A DNA stretch of 64,000 nt from Paraburkholderia kururiensis JCM 10599 = LMG 19447 (GCF_003986935.1 NZ_RJZE01000028.1:52781-116780); one strand, 5' to 3'; positions 1-10,248 are shown, counted from the stretch's first letter. The notes: generated by a model from the letters alone, not told the origin. Program-made: numbers and translations.

Positions 1-1
1 C

Positions 2-652
2 GGCATGGTCTACGCGTATTCGGAGCGCTTCGTGCTGCCGCTTTCGCACGACGAGGTGGTGCACGGCAAAGGGTCGCTGCTCGGCAAGATGCCGGGCGAC
101 CGCTGGCAGCGCTTCGCAAACCTGCGCGCGTATTTCGGTTTCATGTGGACGCATCCCGGCAAGAAGCTGCTCTTCATGGGCGGCGAGTTCGCGCAGATGG
201 CCGAGTTCGATCACGACGGCTCGCCGCACTGGCATCTGCTCGACGACCCGCTGCATCGCGGCGTGCAGAAGCTCGTGCGCGACCTCAACCACCTTTATCA
301 CGACGAGCCGGCGCTCTACGCACTGGATAGCGACCCGGGCGGCTTCGAATGGATCATCGGCGACGACACGGCAAACAGCGTGTTCGCCTGGCGCCGCGTG
401 GACGGCGCGGGCCGCGAGATCGTGACCGTCTGCAACTTCACGCCGGTGCCGCGCGAGGGCTACCGCGTGGGCCTGCCGCGCGCGGGCCACTGGGCCGAAG
501 TGCTCAACACCGACGCGGCCCTGTACGGCGGATCGAACATGGGCAATGCCGGGCTCGTGGTCACGCAGGACATTGCGAGCCACGGCAAGCCGCAGTCCGC
601 CGCGCTCGTTCTGCCGCCGCTCGCCACCATCGTGTTGCGCGCACAGCCGTGA
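2..652 (+). CDS. glgB: 1,4-alpha-glucan branching enzyme, C-terminal part (5' end outside window)
   Basis: The reading frame is open from the first base, so the gene starts upstream of the window. The visible 216 codons carry the last conserved region of GH13 branching enzymes (SHDEVVHGKGSLL near the start, with the transition-state Asp) and the all-beta C-terminal domain. GlgB makes alpha-1,6 branches in glycogen in the cytoplasm. It is followed after 100 bp by glgX on the same strand, so it is probably the first visible gene of a glycogen/trehalose operon. The family is certain; the N-terminal part cannot be judged. Confidence 0.95.
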   Translation, partial: GMVYAYSERFVLPLSHDEVVHGKGSLLGKMPGDRWQRFANLRAYFGFMWTHPGKKLLFMGGEFAQMAEFDHDGSPHWHLLDDPLHRGVQKLVRDLNHLYHDEPALYALDSDPGGFEWIIGDDTANSVFAWRRVDGAGREIVTVCNFTPVPREGYRVGLPRAGHWAEVLNTDAALYGGSNMGNAGLVVTQDIASHGKPQSAALVLPPLATIVLRAQP

Positions 653-752
653 AGGCGGGCTTTTCTGAACACAGAACAGGCAAGACACAAGCGACGCACG
701 CGCTACACCGAAGCGTCGCCCACTGAACAACTGACAAGAGGAAATCGGGTTC

Positions 753-3014
753 ATGTCGAACATCCTGCCGGACCGGCTTCAGCCGGGTGCGCCTTACCCG
801 CTCGGAGCCACCTGGGACGGACTCGGCACCAACTTCGCGGTCTTCTCGGCGAACGCGTGGCGCATCGAGCTGTGCCTGTTCGATCCCACGGGCCGCAAGG
901 AAATCTCGCGCTACACGCTGCCCGAATGCACGGACGAGGTGTGGCACGGCTATTTGCCCGGCGCGCATCCGGGCACCGTGTATGGGTTTCGCGCGCATGG
1001 TCCGTATCAGCCGCAGCACGGCCACCGCTTCAATCCGCACAAGCTGCTGCTGGACCCGTATGCGCGGCGCCTCGTCGGCCAGTTCCGCTGGTCTGACGCG
1101 CTCTTCAGCTATCGCGTGCATTCGAACCGGCTGGACCTTTCCATCGACCGCCGCGACTCCGCGCCTGCCATGCCCAAATGCGTGGTGGACGACAGCACCT
1201 TCGACTGGTCGCACGACGCGCGCCCCAACGTACCGTGGGGCAGCAGCGTAATTCTCGAGACGCACCTGCGCGGCATCACCATGCAGCGCGAAGATTTGCG
1301 TCCTCACGAGCGCGGCACCTTCGCGGGCCTGACGGCGCCGGGCGTGATCGAGCATCTGCAAAAGCTGGGCGTGACCGCCGTGGAGTTGATGCCCGTGCAT
1401 GCGTTCCTGCACGACCGCTTTCTCGTGGCGCGCGGCCTGCACAACTACTGGGGCTACAACACCGCGGCGTTCTTCGCGCCGGAGCCCGGCTATCTCTCCA
1501 CGCATCATCCCGACGAAATGCGCATCGCGATCCGGCAACTGCATGCGGCCGGCATCGAGGTCATTCTCGACGTGGTCTACAACCACACCTGCGAAGGCAA
1601 CGAACTGGGGCCTACGGTGTGCTGGCGCGGGCTCGACAACGCGAGCTACTACCGGCTCATTCCCGGCGACGAACGGCACCATATCAACGACACGGGCTGC
1701 GGCAACACGCTCAATCTCTCGCATCCGCGCGTGTTGCAGATGGTGATGGATTCGCTGCGCTACTGGGCTACCTCGTACAACGTGGACGGCTTTCGCTTCG
1801 ATCTGGGCGTGACGCTGGGCCGCGAGTCCACGGGCTTCGACCCGGGCTCCGGCTTCTTCGACGTACTGCGCCAGGACCCGGTGCTCTCGCAATGCAAGCT
1901 CATCTCGGAGCCGTGGGACATCGGTCCCGGCGGCTATCAGCTGGGCAATCTGCCGCCTGGCTTCGGGGAATGGAACGACCGCTTTCGCGACAGCGTGCGG
2001 CGCTACTGGCGCGGCGACCCCGGCCAGCGGCCCGATCTCGCCGCGCGGCTCACGGGCTCCGCGGACTTCTTCAACCGGCGCTTTCGCAAGCCGTGGTCGT
2101 CGGTCAACTTCGTCACCTCGCACGACGGCTTTACGCTGACGGACCTGGTTTCCTACACGCACAAGCACAACGAGGCGAACGGCGAAGGCAACAACGACGG
2201 CCACAACGAAAACTGGAGCGCGAACTGGGGCGCCGAAGGCGCCACCGACGACCCCGCGGTGCGCGAAACGCGCGAACGCGTGTCCCGATCCATGCTCGCG
2301 ACGCTGCTGATCGCGCTCGGCACGCCGATGCTGCTCTCCGGTGACGAAGCATGCCGAACGCAGCAAGGGAACAACAACGCGTACTGTCAGGACAACGCGC
2401 TGTCGTGGTACAACTGGTCGCTTGCCGCCTCCGACGAAGGACGCAAGATGACGGTGTTCGTCGCGCGCGCCGTTGCGCTGCGCAAGAACCACCCGCTACT
2501 GCGCGAAACGCGTTTTCTGTTCGGCGATCGCGAAGTGCTGCCGGGCGTCTACGACATCGGCTGGTTCGACGAACGCGGCGACCCGCTTTCGATCGAAGCC
2601 TGGCAGGACCCCGAAGGGCGCGCGTTCACGCTGCGCCGCGCGGGCCAGGCACTGGACGGCGAAACGGAAGTGCTGCTCATGATGCTCAACGCATCGGGCG
2701 ACGCGCTCACGTTCACGCCGCCCCCGCCGCATCTGGAATGGCACGTGCTGCTGGATACGGCGGAACCCGAGGCGCCGGAGCGGCCGCTCGGCGCGACGGA
2801 ACTCAAGGTGGCCGCGCACACGATGGTCGTGCTGGGCGCGCGGCCATCAGGCGAGGCGGACTGGCAGACAGGCTGGATGCCGGGTGCCCAGCATGGCGAA
2901 CGATTGCTCACCGCCCTGCCGCCCGACCCCGGCACGCTCTCGCCCGACGATACAGACGACGGTCACGCGCCGCCGCCCATCAGCCACCGCAACGAACCGC
3001 CGCACGAGGCGTAG
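753..3014 (+). CDS. glgX: glycogen debranching enzyme GlgX (isoamylase type)
   Basis: 753 residues, slightly longer than usual for GlgX. An N-terminal CBM48 module is followed by a GH13 barrel with all catalytic landmarks: VVYNHT, GFRFDLGV (nucleophile Asp), ISEPWD (acid/base Glu) and TSHDGF (third carboxylate). GlgX removes the short branches left by glycogen phosphorylase and releases maltodextrins, which are the substrate of MalQ and TreY encoded downstream. A purine-rich stretch (AAGAGGAAA) precedes the ATG. The last 30 or so residues are Asp/Pro/His-rich and look like a disordered tail. treZ starts 33 bp later, consistent with one transcript. Confidence 0.95.
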   Translation: MSNILPDRLQPGAPYPLGATWDGLGTNFAVFSANAWRIELCLFDPTGRKEISRYTLPECTDEVWHGYLPGAHPGTVYGFRAHGPYQPQHGHRFNPHKLLLDPYARRLVGQFRWSDALFSYRVHSNRLDLSIDRRDSAPAMPKCVVDDSTFDWSHDARPNVPWGSSVILETHLRGITMQREDLRPHERGTFAGLTAPGVIEHLQKLGVTAVELMPVHAFLHDRFLVARGLHNYWGYNTAAFFAPEPGYLSTHHPDEMRIAIRQLHAAGIEVILDVVYNHTCEGNELGPTVCWRGLDNASYYRLIPGDERHHINDTGCGNTLNLSHPRVLQMVMDSLRYWATSYNVDGFRFDLGVTLGRESTGFDPGSGFFDVLRQDPVLSQCKLISEPWDIGPGGYQLGNLPPGFGEWNDRFRDSVRRYWRGDPGQRPDLAARLTGSADFFNRRFRKPWSSVNFVTSHDGFTLTDLVSYTHKHNEANGEGNNDGHNENWSANWGAEGATDDPAVRETRERVSRSMLATLLIALGTPMLLSGDEACRTQQGNNNAYCQDNALSWYNWSLAASDEGRKMTVFVARAVALRKNHPLLRETRFLFGDREVLPGVYDIGWFDERGDPLSIEAWQDPEGRAFTLRRAGQALDGETEVLLMMLNASGDALTFTPPPPHLEWHVLLDTAEPEAPERPLGATELKVAAHTMVVLGARPSGEADWQTGWMPGAQHGERLLTALPPDPGTLSPDDTDDGHAPPPISHRNEPPHEA

Positions 3015-3047
3015 GCGCCTCGCAGCAAACACACGATGGGATGAATC

Positions 3048-4970
3048 ATGTCCGAATCTGCGATGGATCCCAACACGCGCCGCTATGCGCATTGCCTGCC
3101 GCTCGGCGCGCAGCTCGTGGGCGCCGGCAGCGACAAGCCGCACACGCGCTTTCGTCTGTGGGCGCCGTCGTGCGAGTCGGTGCAGTTGCAGCTGGAAGGC
3201 GGCTGCAATGGCAGCGGTGATGCTGCGCTCGTCGATATGCAGCCGGCCGGCAACGGCTGGTTCGAAGCCGAAACGGCGTGCGGCGCAGGCACGCTGTATC
3301 GCTACCGCATCAACGGCGAGCTGGCGATACCCGACCCGGCCTCGCGCTTCCAGCCGCAGGACGTGCATGGCCCGAGCGAAGTAATCGACCCGCGCTCATA
3401 CCACTGGCAGCACGCACACTGGCAAGGCAGGCCCTGGGAAGAGACGGTGCTTTACGAACTGCACGTGGGCACGCTGGGCGGTTACGCGGGCGTGACGAAG
3501 CGGCTCGCGGCGCTCGCGGAAGTGGGCGTGACCGCCATCGAACTCATGCCGCTCAACGAATTCCCCGGCGCGCGCAACTGGGGCTACGACGGCGTGCTGC
3601 CCTACGCGCCCGATTCGGCCTACGGGCGGCCCGAGGACCTCAAGGCGCTCATCGACGCGGCGCATGGCTTGGGCCTCATGGTGTTTCTCGACGTGGTCTA
3701 CAACCACTTCGGTCCAGACGGCAATTACCTCCAGCAATACGCCAAGCCGTTCTTCAAGGACGGCTCGCACACGCCGTGGGGCCAGGCCATCGACTTCGAC
3801 CGCATGGAGGTGCGCGATTTCTTCTGCGAGAACGCGCTCTACTGGCTCAACGAATACCGCTTCGACGGACTGCGCATCGACGCCGTGCACGCCATCGATA
3901 ACGACGGCTGGCTGCGCGAGCTCGCCGATCACGTTCACGCGCGTGTGGAGCCTGGCCGCCACGTGCATCTCGTGCTGGAAAACGAGCGCAATCATGCGAG
4001 CCTGCTCGAATCGCACTTCAACGCCCAGTGGAACGACGACGCGCACAACGTGCTGCACGTCATGCTGACCGGCGAGACGGAGGGCTACTACCAGTCGTAT
4101 GCCGAGGCCCCGGCGCGCAAGCTCGCGCGCGTGCTGAGCGAAGGCTTCGCGTATCAGGGCGACCCCTCGCCCGCGCACGACGGCGCTCCGCGCGGCGAGC
4201 CGAGCGGCCACCTGCGGCCCACGGCGTTCGTGATGTTTTTGCAGAACCACGATCAGATCGGCAACCGCGCGTTCGGCGAACGGCTGCGCATGCTCTGCCA
4301 GGACGACCCCGTGCGGGCGGCCACGGCGCTGATGCTGCTCTCGCCGCAGATTCCGCTGCTCTTCATGGACGAGGAGTACGGATCGAAGCAGCCGTTCCTG
4401 TTCTTCACCGACTACACCGGCGAACTTGCGAGCGCTGTGCGCGAAGGCCGGCGCCGCGAGTTCGCGCGCTTCTCCGCGTTTGCCGACCCCGAGCGGCGCG
4501 CGCAGATTCCCGACCCGAACGGCCCGGCCACGTTCGCGGCCTCGTCGCCGCCGCGCGGCGACCCTGTCGCGCATGCAAGCGGCGAGCGGCTCGAATGGAT
4601 GCACTTCTACAAGTCGGCGCTCGCGGTGCGCGCGAAGCTGATTACGCCGCGGCTCGCTCATGCGAAGACCGCGGGCGCCAGCGTGCTCAAGGCACGCGAC
4701 GGCAACGAAGCGCTTGCCGTCATCGCGCGCTGGCGCCTCTCCGATGGCGAAACGCTGACCCTCGCGCTGAACCTGGGCGACGACGACGTGCCGCTTGCCG
4801 AATTGCCCGCGGGCAAGGTGATCTTCGAAACGCCGCCGCGCGCCCGCGATCACGTGCGCGACCACGCGTTGCCCGCGTATGCCTGCGTAGCGTGGCTCAC
4901 CGGCGACGTCTGCGAATACGCATTGGGCCACGACGCCCGGCGCGCCGAACCCGGGGAGCCCAACACGTGA
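3048..4970 (+). CDS. treZ: malto-oligosyltrehalose trehalohydrolase
   Basis: 640 residues with an N-terminal CBM48-like domain and a GH13 barrel. Visible motifs are VVYNHFGPDGNY, GLRIDAVHAI (nucleophile), LVLENERN (acid/base Glu) and QNHDQIGNRA, all typical of TreZ. The enzyme cuts free trehalose from maltooligosyl-trehalose, the second step of the TreY-TreZ pathway that turns the reducing end of glycogen or maltodextrin into trehalose. Its stop codon overlaps the GTG start of malQ (GTGA), indicating translational coupling. Its partner treY is two genes downstream. Confidence 0.94.
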   Translation: MSESAMDPNTRRYAHCLPLGAQLVGAGSDKPHTRFRLWAPSCESVQLQLEGGCNGSGDAALVDMQPAGNGWFEAETACGAGTLYRYRINGELAIPDPASRFQPQDVHGPSEVIDPRSYHWQHAHWQGRPWEETVLYELHVGTLGGYAGVTKRLAALAEVGVTAIELMPLNEFPGARNWGYDGVLPYAPDSAYGRPEDLKALIDAAHGLGLMVFLDVVYNHFGPDGNYLQQYAKPFFKDGSHTPWGQAIDFDRMEVRDFFCENALYWLNEYRFDGLRIDAVHAIDNDGWLRELADHVHARVEPGRHVHLVLENERNHASLLESHFNAQWNDDAHNVLHVMLTGETEGYYQSYAEAPARKLARVLSEGFAYQGDPSPAHDGAPRGEPSGHLRPTAFVMFLQNHDQIGNRAFGERLRMLCQDDPVRAATALMLLSPQIPLLFMDEEYGSKQPFLFFTDYTGELASAVREGRRREFARFSAFADPERRAQIPDPNGPATFAASSPPRGDPVAHASGERLEWMHFYKSALAVRAKLITPRLAHAKTAGASVLKARDGNEALAVIARWRLSDGETLTLALNLGDDDVPLAELPAGKVIFETPPRARDHVRDHALPAYACVAWLTGDVCEYALGHDARRAEPGEPNT

Positions 4971-7246
4971 CATCTGCACGACGCACGAACGGTACGGCCG
5001 GCACCGTCACCACGATTGCGCAGCTCGCCGAAGCGGCGGGCTTCGAGGTGCAATGGTCCGACGCGCATGGTCATTCGCAACGCGTGCCCGAACCGACGCT
5101 GGCGGTGCTGCTCGAACGCATCGGCTTGCCGTGCTCGAACGCCGCGCAGATTCGCCAGAGTGCCGCCGCGCTCGAAGCGGAGAACGCGGGACGCAAGCTG
5201 CCGCCGCTCATCTCCGTGGACTGCGACCGCGCCGTCGCGCTGCCCGTGGCCGGCGTGAAGTCGGGCAGCCATTACCGCATCGAACTGGAAAGCGGCGCCG
5301 TGATCGACGGACGGTTCACGGCGCCCCGAGGCGAGGCGCCATTGCTCGCGCCCATCGGCGAGCCGGGGTATCACAGCCTGCTGCTCAACGACACGCGCAT
5401 CACGCTCGCCGTGGCGCCGCAGCGCTGCCACACGGTGGCCGACGCCTGGCGCGCGCTGCACGGCGAGGCCGCGCATGCGCCGCCGCTCTGGGGCATCGCG
5501 GCGCAGCTTTATGGCTTGCGTCGCGCGGACGATGGCGGCGTAGGCGACTACACGGCGCTCGCATCGCTTGCGATAGAGAGCGCGAAGCGCGGCGCGCAGG
5601 CGCTCGCCATCAGCCCCACTCACGCGATGTTTAGCGCCGAGCCGCAGCGCTTCAGCCCTTACGCGCCGTCGTCGCGGTTGTGGCTCAACGTGGCGCACAT
5701 CGACCCCGCCGCGGTGTTCGGCACAGAGGCGGCGCAAGCGGCCATCGCCAGGGTGCATGCCGCGGACGAACGCGCCGCACTCGAAGCGCTGCCGCTCATC
5801 GACTGGCCGCCCGCGGTGCGCAACAAGCTGCGCGTGCTGCGCGCGCTGTTCGAGCGGTTCTGTACTGAAGAGCGCACGCACGGTTCGCCGCGCGCCCGCG
5901 AATTCGAGGACTTCTGCACGCAAGGCGGACGGGCGCTCGAAGATCACGCGCGGTTCGAAGCGCTGCACGCGGCGCAGCTTGCGGCTCATGAAGGCAACGG
6001 CAACGGCAGCGGCAACCGCAGCAGCGGCCCGCACCACTGGCGCGACTGGCCCGAAGCGTTGCGCAATCCGCGTGCGCCCGAAGTGGACGCCTTCGCGAGC
6101 GAGCATCGCAGCGAAGTGGACTTCCATCTCTTCCTGCAATGGCTCGCGGCAAAGGGCCTCTCGCACGCGCAGCACGCGGCGCGCGACGCAGGCATGGCGA
6201 TCGGTCTGATCGCGGACCTCGCCGTGGGATGCGACAGCGCCGGCAGCCACGCGTGGTCGTGGCCTGAGGACATGCTGCAAGGCGTCTCCGTGGGCGCGCC
6301 GCCCGACCTCTTCAACCAGGCCGGGCAGTCGTGGGGGCTCACCACGTTCTCGCCGCGCGCCATGCGCACGCAGGGCTTTCGCGCATTCATCGACATGCTG
6401 CGCGCCGCGTTCGCTCACGCGGGCGGCGTGCGCATCGACCATATCCTCGGGTTGCGCAGGCTGTGGCTCGTGCCCGAGGGCGATAGCGCGCGCAACGGGG
6501 CCTACCTGCGCTATCCGCTCGGCGACCTGCTGCGGCTCATCGCGCTCGAATCGTGGCGGCATCGCGCCGTCGTGATCGGCGAAGACCTGGGCACGGTGCC
6601 GCCGGGCTTTCGCGAGCGGCTCGCCGAACGCGGGCTCTCCGGCATTCGCGTGCTGTGGTTCGAGCGCGACGGTTCGCGCTTCATGTCGCCCGCGCAGTGG
6701 GACGCCAACGGCGTAGCCACCACCACGACGCACGATCTGCCCACCGTGTGCGGCTGGTGGAGCGGAACGGACATCGACTGGCGGCACCGCATCGGGCAGA
6801 CCGCGCCGCGGCCCGATGGTCGCGACCCCGTGCAACTCGCGCGCGAGGAACGTGCGGCGGACCGCGACGCACTCTGGTCCGCGTTCCAGCACGCGGGCGT
6901 CGCCGCCCCGGACGTGCCCGCGCCGCCCGCCGATCAGGCGCCGCTCGACGAAGCGCTCGCGTTCGTGGCCGCCACGCGCTGCCCGCTCGTCACGTATCCG
7001 CTCGAAGACCTGCTCGCGCTCGCGGACCAGCCCAACCTGCCCGGCTCCATCGACGAGCATCCAAACTGGCGCCGGCGCCTCGCCGTGCCCGTCGACGAAA
7101 TGTTCGACGACGAGACGTTCTCCGACCGCCTGCTCGCCGTCGACCGCGCTCGTGCCGCGAGCCGCGAGGCGACGCCTGCATCGTCAGCCGTGTCAGCCAC
7201 GCCCGCACCACCCGCGCCGTCGGCGCCCTCCCCTGACCGATCATGA
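4967..7246 (+). CDS. malQ: 4-alpha-glucanotransferase (amylomaltase)
   Basis: 759 residues counted from a GTG at 4967 that overlaps the treZ stop by 4 bp. The frame stays open far upstream, but that part only mirrors treZ, so the GTG is the sensible start. GH77 motifs are present: GVRIDHILGL (nucleophile Asp), VIGEDLGTVP (acid/base Glu) and TTTHDLPTVCGWW. MalQ transfers glucan chains between maltodextrins and remodels the pool that TreY uses. A Gly/Asn/Ser-rich insertion lies around residues 343-352, and the C-terminal 25 residues are Ala/Pro-rich. Its stop overlaps the treY start (ATGA). Confidence 0.93.
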   Translation: MTSARRTNGTAGTVTTIAQLAEAAGFEVQWSDAHGHSQRVPEPTLAVLLERIGLPCSNAAQIRQSAAALEAENAGRKLPPLISVDCDRAVALPVAGVKSGSHYRIELESGAVIDGRFTAPRGEAPLLAPIGEPGYHSLLLNDTRITLAVAPQRCHTVADAWRALHGEAAHAPPLWGIAAQLYGLRRADDGGVGDYTALASLAIESAKRGAQALAISPTHAMFSAEPQRFSPYAPSSRLWLNVAHIDPAAVFGTEAAQAAIARVHAADERAALEALPLIDWPPAVRNKLRVLRALFERFCTEERTHGSPRAREFEDFCTQGGRALEDHARFEALHAAQLAAHEGNGNGSGNRSSGPHHWRDWPEALRNPRAPEVDAFASEHRSEVDFHLFLQWLAAKGLSHAQHAARDAGMAIGLIADLAVGCDSAGSHAWSWPEDMLQGVSVGAPPDLFNQAGQSWGLTTFSPRAMRTQGFRAFIDMLRAAFAHAGGVRIDHILGLRRLWLVPEGDSARNGAYLRYPLGDLLRLIALESWRHRAVVIGEDLGTVPPGFRERLAERGLSGIRVLWFERDGSRFMSPAQWDANGVATTTTHDLPTVCGWWSGTDIDWRHRIGQTAPRPDGRDPVQLAREERAADRDALWSAFQHAGVAAPDVPAPPADQAPLDEALAFVAATRCPLVTYPLEDLLALADQPNLPGSIDEHPNWRRRLAVPVDEMFDDETFSDRLLAVDRARAASREATPASSAVSATPAPPAPSAPSPDRS

Positions 7247-10200
7247 CTGTCCCACGCGCCACCCTTCGCCTCCAGTTCCATTCCGGCTTCACCTTCGAGG
7301 ACGCCGGGAAGCACCTCGATTACTTCGCCGCGCTGGGCGTGAGCCACCTCTACGCGTCGCCCATCACGACCGCGCGGCCCGGCTCGCTGCACGGCTACGA
7401 CACCGTGGACTACAGCCAGGTCAGCGAAGAACTGGGCGGCGAAGCCGGGCTGAAGCGCCTCGTCGCGAAGCTGCGCGAGCGCGGCATGGGGCTCGTCATC
7501 GACATCGTGCCGAACCACATGGGCATTGGCGGCAGCCACAACGCGTGGTGGCTCGACGTGCTCGAGTGGGGACGGCATAGCGCTTACGCGCGTTACTTCG
7601 ACATCGACTGGCATTCGCCGGACCCCGCGCTGCGCGGCAAAGTGCTGATGCCGTGTCTGGGCGCGCCCTACGGCGTGGAGCTGGAGGCCGGACGCATTGC
7701 GTTGCGCTTCGATGCCGACAGCGGCCGGTTTCACGCGGTGTACGGGGACAACCTGTGTCCCATCTGCCCGGTGGACTACGCGTCGATCCTTCAAGCCGCT
7801 ACGGACAACGCCGAACTGACCGCGCTCGCGCAAGCGTTCGATGGACTCACCACGCAGCCCGACGATCATCCGCGGGCCGCGGCCGGGCGCGAAGCGCTGC
7901 GCACGTTCGCGGCGCAACACGGTGCCGCTGCGTTCGAGCCTGCGCTCGAAGCGTTCGCGGCCACGGCGGTGGCGTCGCGCGAGCGGCTGCATCGATTGCT
8001 CGAACGCCAGTATTTCCGGCTCGCGTGGTGGCGCACGGCGTCTGACGAAGTGAACTGGCGGCGCTTCTTCGACATCAGCACGCTCGCCGCCGTGCGCGTG
8101 GAGCGGCCCGAAGTGTTCGAAGCCGTGCACGCGCTCGTGTTCCGGCTCTACGAACAGGGGCTGATAGACGGTGTGCGCATCGACCACGTGGACGGGCTCG
8201 CCGAGCCGCGCGAATACTGCCAGCGCCTGCGGCAGCGGCTGGTCGATCTGCGCGGCAACCATCCGTACATCGTGGTGGAAAAGATTCTCGGGCGCGGCGA
8301 GCGGCTGCGCGACGACTGGCCCGTGGACGGCACGACGGGCTACGACTTCATGAACGACGTCGGCTCGCTGCTCCACGACCCGGACGGCGCCGCGCCGCTC
8401 GCGGCGACCTGGGCGGAACTGACGGGCGCGTCGCCCTCGTTCGCCGACGAGGCCATCGCCGCGCGGCGGCAGATACTCGCCGAGCACCTCTCGGCCGAAC
8501 TGGACCGCGCCACGCGCGCGCTGCACCGCATCGCACGCGACCATCCGACCACGCGCGACTTCACGTTCGCCGCGATTCGCCGCGTGGTCGCCGCGCTCGC
8601 GGTGCATTTCCCCGTCTATCGCATCTACCCCCAAAGCGGCCTGCGCACCAACGCCGACAACGAGTGGTTCGCGAAAGCGCGCGAAGGGGCGAAACGTATG
8701 CTCTCGCGCGGCGACCACGAGGTGCTGGCGCGTGTGGACGAGTGGCTCGGGGGGAATGCGCGGGAAGCGGAGCGTGATGGACGTGAGGGGCGCGATGGAC
8801 GCGATGGGCGCGGTCATCGGCCGGCTGCGGCTGCGGGGTCGTCCCAGTCTCACGTGCAGACGCAACCGCCGGCCCAGTCACCCGCTCCAGCGGTCGAGAA
8901 AAAACCGCGGCCCGCGGCGCCGCCCGTCCCCACGGTCGCGACGCTCAGTCATGCGCTCTCCTCGCAGCGCACCGCGCTCACGTTGTTCTCGCAACTCACC
9001 GCGCCGCTCGCCGCGAAGGCGATCGAAGACACAGCGGGTTATCGCTACGGCCGGCTGCTTTCACGCAACGAAGTGGGCGCGGATGCGGGCGACTTCTCCA
9101 TCACGGTCGAGCAGTTTCATGCCGCCAATCAGGAGCGACGCCGCCGTTTTCCGCACGCGATGCTGGCCACCTCCACGCACGATCACAAGCGCGGCGAAGA
9201 CGTGCGTGCGCGGCTCGCGGTGCTGAGCGAACTCGCGCCCGAATGGGGCGCTGCGCTGCGCCGCTGGTCAACGGTCAACGCGCCGCTGCGACGGTTTGTC
9301 GAAAGCGGCGCGGTATCTGCGGCCCCTGCGCCCGATACAGCCGGCAACGTCCCTGATCCGCAGCATTGGGTGCCCGGACCCGCGGCGGAAGCCATGCTCT
9401 ATCAAACGCTGGTGGGCTGCTGGCCGCCAGGGCTCGCAGCCGACGACGAAGACGGCATTCGCGAACTCGCCGAGCGCACGGCGCAGTGGCAATTGAAGGC
9501 GCTGCGCGAAGCGAAGCAGCGCACCAGCTGGTACGCGCCCGACGAAGCCTTCGAACGCGCCTGCCGCGACTTCCTGTTCGACATTCTTGCGCCCCAGCGG
9601 CGCGACGGCTTCCTGCGCGAGCTGTGCGATTTCGTCGAACGCATCGCGCCGGCCGGCGCCGTGAACAGCCTGCAACAGACCGTGCTGCAACTCACGTCGC
9701 CAGGCGTGCCCGACCTCTATCAGGGCACCGAACTGTGGGACTTCAGTCTCGTCGACCCCGACAATCGCCGCCCTGTGGACTTTGCGGCGCGCGCCGCCGC
9801 GCTCGCGACCACGCCACCCTCGGAACAACTGCACGCGTGGCGCAACGGACACGTGAAACTCGGCGTCGTGCAGCGGCTGCTCGCATTGCGCGCGCAGATG
9901 CCGGAGGTGCTCGGCACCGGCGTCTATCTGCCGCTCACGGTGCGCGGCACGCATGCGAAGCGCGCCATCGCGTTCGTGCGTCAGCACGGCAACGGTTATG
10001 TGGTGGTGATCTGCACGCGCCTCGCGGCGCCGCTGCTGGATGGCGGCTCGGGGCTGCCGCTGGTGGAGCCGGCGAAGTGGGAAGACACGGCCGTCGACAT
10101 GCCCGCGGGGCTCGCGTCTCGCACGCTGATGGATCTGCTGAGCCCGGCTGCGCAGAAGGTGAACGGCGACGGCCTGCTCTATCTGCGCGATGCGCTGGCG

Positions 10201-10248
10201 GCCATGCCGGTAGCGGTGCTGCTGGAAGACGGTGTGCCGGGTGCCTGA
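7243..10248 (+). CDS. treY: malto-oligosyltrehalose synthase
   Basis: 1001 residues, longer than the usual 700-900. The GH13 core carries the TreY signatures: DIVPNHMG, GVRIDHVDGL (nucleophile), VVEKILG (acid/base Glu), STHDHKRGEDVRAR and DLYQGTELWDFSLVDPDNRR near the C terminus. TreY rearranges the terminal alpha-1,4 bond of a maltodextrin to an alpha,alpha-1,1 bond, giving the substrate of TreZ. The extra length is mainly a low-complexity insert at about residues 503-563 (Arg/Asp/Gly-rich, then Gln/Pro/Ala-rich). Last gene of the operon; the next gene faces it from the other strand. Confidence 0.95.
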   Translation: MTVPRATLRLQFHSGFTFEDAGKHLDYFAALGVSHLYASPITTARPGSLHGYDTVDYSQVSEELGGEAGLKRLVAKLRERGMGLVIDIVPNHMGIGGSHNAWWLDVLEWGRHSAYARYFDIDWHSPDPALRGKVLMPCLGAPYGVELEAGRIALRFDADSGRFHAVYGDNLCPICPVDYASILQAATDNAELTALAQAFDGLTTQPDDHPRAAAGREALRTFAAQHGAAAFEPALEAFAATAVASRERLHRLLERQYFRLAWWRTASDEVNWRRFFDISTLAAVRVERPEVFEAVHALVFRLYEQGLIDGVRIDHVDGLAEPREYCQRLRQRLVDLRGNHPYIVVEKILGRGERLRDDWPVDGTTGYDFMNDVGSLLHDPDGAAPLAATWAELTGASPSFADEAIAARRQILAEHLSAELDRATRALHRIARDHPTTRDFTFAAIRRVVAALAVHFPVYRIYPQSGLRTNADNEWFAKAREGAKRMLSRGDHEVLARVDEWLGGNAREAERDGREGRDGRDGRGHRPAAAAGSSQSHVQTQPPAQSPAPAVEKKPRPAAPPVPTVATLSHALSSQRTALTLFSQLTAPLAAKAIEDTAGYRYGRLLSRNEVGADAGDFSITVEQFHAANQERRRRFPHAMLATSTHDHKRGEDVRARLAVLSELAPEWGAALRRWSTVNAPLRRFVESGAVSAAPAPDTAGNVPDPQHWVPGPAAEAMLYQTLVGCWPPGLAADDEDGIRELAERTAQWQLKALREAKQRTSWYAPDEAFERACRDFLFDILAPQRRDGFLRELCDFVERIAPAGAVNSLQQTVLQLTSPGVPDLYQGTELWDFSLVDPDNRRPVDFAARAAALATTPPSEQLHAWRNGHVKLGVVQRLLALRAQMPEVLGTGVYLPLTVRGTHAKRAIAFVRQHGNGYVVVICTRLAAPLLDGGSGLPLVEPAKWEDTAVDMPAGLASRTLMDLLSPAAQKVNGDGLLYLRDALAAMPVAVLLEDGVPGA

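Noticed and set aside
561..2492. A 643-codon open frame on the - strand opposite glgX.
   Set aside because: It mirrors glgX codon structure in GC-rich DNA, is rich in Arg/Ala/Val/His, and has no domain or ribosome binding site.
4850..7060. A 736-codon open frame on the - strand opposite malQ.
   Set aside because: Antisense shadow of malQ with biased composition and no recognisable motif; malQ has all catalytic residues.
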